DNA of 64,000 nucleotides from Tamarix chinensis. Taxonomy: Eukaryota; Streptophyta; Magnoliopsida; Caryophyllales; Tamaricaceae. The stretch spans positions 72,881,152 through 72,945,151 of the forward strand of contig CM060178.1 in the NCBI GenBank assembly GCA_030549775.1, written 5' to 3'. Below are positions 61,579 through 64,000 of this stretch, piece after piece. How positions within the stretch are numbered: position 1 is the first letter of the stretch; each line of letters opens with the position of its first letter. The position numbers were made by a program, and so were the translations under genes. The notes under the pieces are model-generated. The model did not search any database. It was not told where the DNA came from and saw only the letters and a list, made by a program, of their open reading frames with translations.

Positions 61579-64000
61579 CAAGTTAGATTTATTTACTCCT
61601 CATTTACACTATTCCTCAAGTTTCCTAAGTGTTAGAAGCTTTGTTTATATCATCCTCCTACGGTTCTTGAGCCTTAACCAAGCTCCATCTTGTTTTTCAT
61701 CTTGATTTTCTTCTCTTCACTTCTCTTAATCCTTAGTTTAACTCTCTTTTCTTCCCCTTATGTAAAATATGGTTAGACTTTGGAGAAAAGTTAAAGATTC
61801 ATTTTTCTCTTTCCCAAAGTTGGAGATTTTTGGTGCTTTTAGATTCTTACATTTTCTTTTTATGATTTCCTTTGTTTATGATAAAGATGGTTTTACAAAA
61901 TATGGTTTTTGTATTTTTGAAAGGTGAGTGAGGAGTCCAAGGTTTGAAATCTTGAAGCTAGGAGTGGTTCTTATTATATGTTTTTACTTATCTAGCTTGG
62001 ATTCTAGGTACATTTGTACCAACTTTTATATGTTTGAATATTTATGTGATAGCATTTTTTTCTTAAATATTTTGATATTTATGAATTGCTTGAGAATAAC
62101 ATGCATGCATGATATTCTTACAAAATATGTTGAAATATGTGTATAACTTGATATCTTATGTGAATATATTTTTTTCATGAAGATTTGTGTGAAAACATGT
62201 TATAATGTGGATAATTAAGTGTATGCAAGCAATTATGCTTTCATAGTGTTAAAATATGAAAATTACATATATATGGAAAATATTACCCTTCCAGCCCAAG
62301 GAATTTTGGTAGGTGGCGTCATTTTTTGATAAAATTTAAATATCCCATTCAAATTCTTACATGTTTTACATGATATTTCATAGATAATATGTTTTCATTT
62401 TATCATGTTTTGTGTAAGTCTGGTAGATTTAAGTTTTACTAACTCTAGAGACATTCATCATGTGTGCCTGAAATTTTTTAGGTTTAACATCAAAAACATG
62501 TTTATCATTTTATGTACGTTAAAAATGATTTTTGGGATGCTCTAGTATGCATATATCATGGTTTTATGTGTTAAACAATAGAATTATAAGATTAGGAGAA
62601 AATGGTCTTTTCATTAAGTATTTGAAATTTTGGTATATTTTGCCATTAAATGTTAAATTATGATATTTTAAATATACATTTAGATGTTGCATGATCCATA
62701 TTGGAATCATAGGGTCGGACTCGATAAATTTTCAAGCTTAAAAAATAGTTTTGTCATAATGAGGGCATTTTAATTTTTTGACAACCTTGCTTGAAGTTTC
62801 TTGAAAATGACTTACTTTATGAACAAAATATGAATTCTAAAAATATATAAGTGTTGGTATGTGTTTTGGATGTTAATATTATGAAATGGTATTTTTATGC
62901 CTTAAATTGATAATTTACACTAATAAGGGAATTTTGGTTATAAGCGTTTAAAATATGTGTAGAAATATGAAATTGAAAATTTGTTGACCCTTATAGACTA
63001 TTGATGATCTTTTAGTTAAAATTCGCTATTAACCATTTACTTTAGAATAGCTGACTTTTTTTTATTACTTTGAGTAATTGGATAAATAAGCGGTGGTTAT
63101 GGCATCATGTCACCTTTGATTAGCTTGTTCAAATGGATGATTCTTTATTGATCAAGTGGTTAAAATGGCATTGGTTAATTGAAAATGGGTAAGTATGTAT
63201 TAGTGTGCTTCTATGTGTTAAGCCTTATCACCTAATAAAACACTAAATACTTAAATGCGAATAGTATATTGTGGGTGTAGTTTATCTAGTTTGAGACAAG
63301 CTATAGAAAGATAGTCATCTTTACCCTCTATCTTATGAATTAACCATTAGGTTTACCTTTTTTTTTGGGTATCAGATCTAATTTATATGATTACTTTGAA
63401 CCCTAAGGGAGTTATACATACTTAAGGAGTGGTTGTCGTTGGTTTTATATGTGGTAGAACATTTAACTTTATGAGGCATACATTATGTCCATTATTAATC
63501 TAATTTGGATGGATACCATGGTTTAGAGAGACCACAGGGGACAATATGGCCCATGTGATCAAAGTCTTAAAAAATCAAATTGTGATCATAGTAAATGGAT
63601 ATATATATATATATATATAATAACTAGTACAATTCTAAGTGTTAATATTTCTCTCAGTCTTAGGTCACCCTAATGGCCTTAATGTGTATTTTATTATCAT
63701 ACGTGTTTTCCTTAGTTTATGGCATGACTCATATTGAATGTTTTCCTAGTATCCATGTGTTATCATTATCACATGTATTGATGATATCTTATGTTGTTAT
63801 TGTCATCCCATGTGGCATAATATCACATGTGATCCATGCTATTGTATGACTCATACGTTATTATATGTTATTAATGATAACGTACGTATCATCGCATGCT
63901 AGAGTGTTTAGTTTGTATTACTTGTCTCATATATCCTATGTGTTAGGGTATTTTTCAACTACTTAGTACCGGATGTATTGATGCTATGCTTGAATAGGTC
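61579..64000. other. LTR-like non-coding DNA at the right edge
   Basis: No protein is readable. A T/C-rich leader-like segment (61600-61900) resembles the reverse of 5000-5330. A block with CTAATAAAACACTAAATACTT (63230) and GGGAGTTATACATACTTAAG (about 63409) resembles the block before the CCACCGG arrays in giant LTRs (34620-34830, 36450). A TA run lies at about 63600-63619. It is probably part of another large LTR that continues beyond the window. Confidence 0.4.

Overview
This is a nuclear genomic window from a flowering plant. The evidence is one multi-exon protein gene with canonical GT-AG introns and a plant-type PP2A B55 product, embedded in AT-rich sequence crowded with plant transposons (Ty3/gypsy chromoviruses, Ty1/copia, hAT, CACTA, MITEs and very large solo LTRs). 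A dicot or magnoliid is plausible, but nothing in the window fixes the species. No rRNA, tRNA, CRISPR or prokaryotic-type operon was seen.

The only gene that looks intact is the regulatory B (B55/PR55) subunit of protein phosphatase 2A, plus strand, 8274-17924. It has fourteen coding exons, a 1569-nt CDS and 522 residues, and every junction keeps frame. Its introns carry two copies of a short non-autonomous transposon (introns 5 and 8), a 131-bp tandem duplication (intron 1) and a CT microsatellite (intron 6).

Layout. 1-1448: right end of a giant LTR. 2251-6056: a 3.8-kb solo-LTR-like element in reverse orientation, holding a 482-bp hAT-type MITE (4443-4924). 8274-17924: the PP2A gene. 19456-24579: a complete but decayed 5.1-kb Ty3/gypsy chromovirus with two LTRs and a perfect 5-bp target duplication. 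26084-28263 plus 37531-37640 (minus): a hAT transposase pseudogene split by a 9.3-kb giant LTR composite (28264-37530), itself apparently two LTRs nested one inside the other. 38556-38765 (minus): a gypsy integrase tail. About 38900-40088 and 44762-46800 (minus): a CACTA (En/Spm) element split by another giant LTR (40089-44761). 46919-49435: a 5'-truncated Ty1/copia element with its 3' LTR. 49436-54438: mostly unassigned, with one possible copia LTR. 54439-54732: third copy of the intronic MITE family. 55300-55628: a copia RT fragment. 55629-61578: a Ty3/gypsy chromovirus lacking gag, protease and most of the 5' LTR. 61579-64000: sequence resembling the interior of the giant LTRs.

The most unusual material is the giant non-coding LTR family. 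At least four copies share an AT-rich left end, a kilobase-scale pyrimidine-rich tract, often a GGTAATTT-type minisatellite, arrays of a CCACCGG...ATAATAGTGG motif (two sets of three in three copies), and a right end matching ..GTGTTACA. No coding domain is visible in them. They are modular, nested and present in both orientations. All boundaries were read by eye; superfamily names rest on motif recognition, not on searches.
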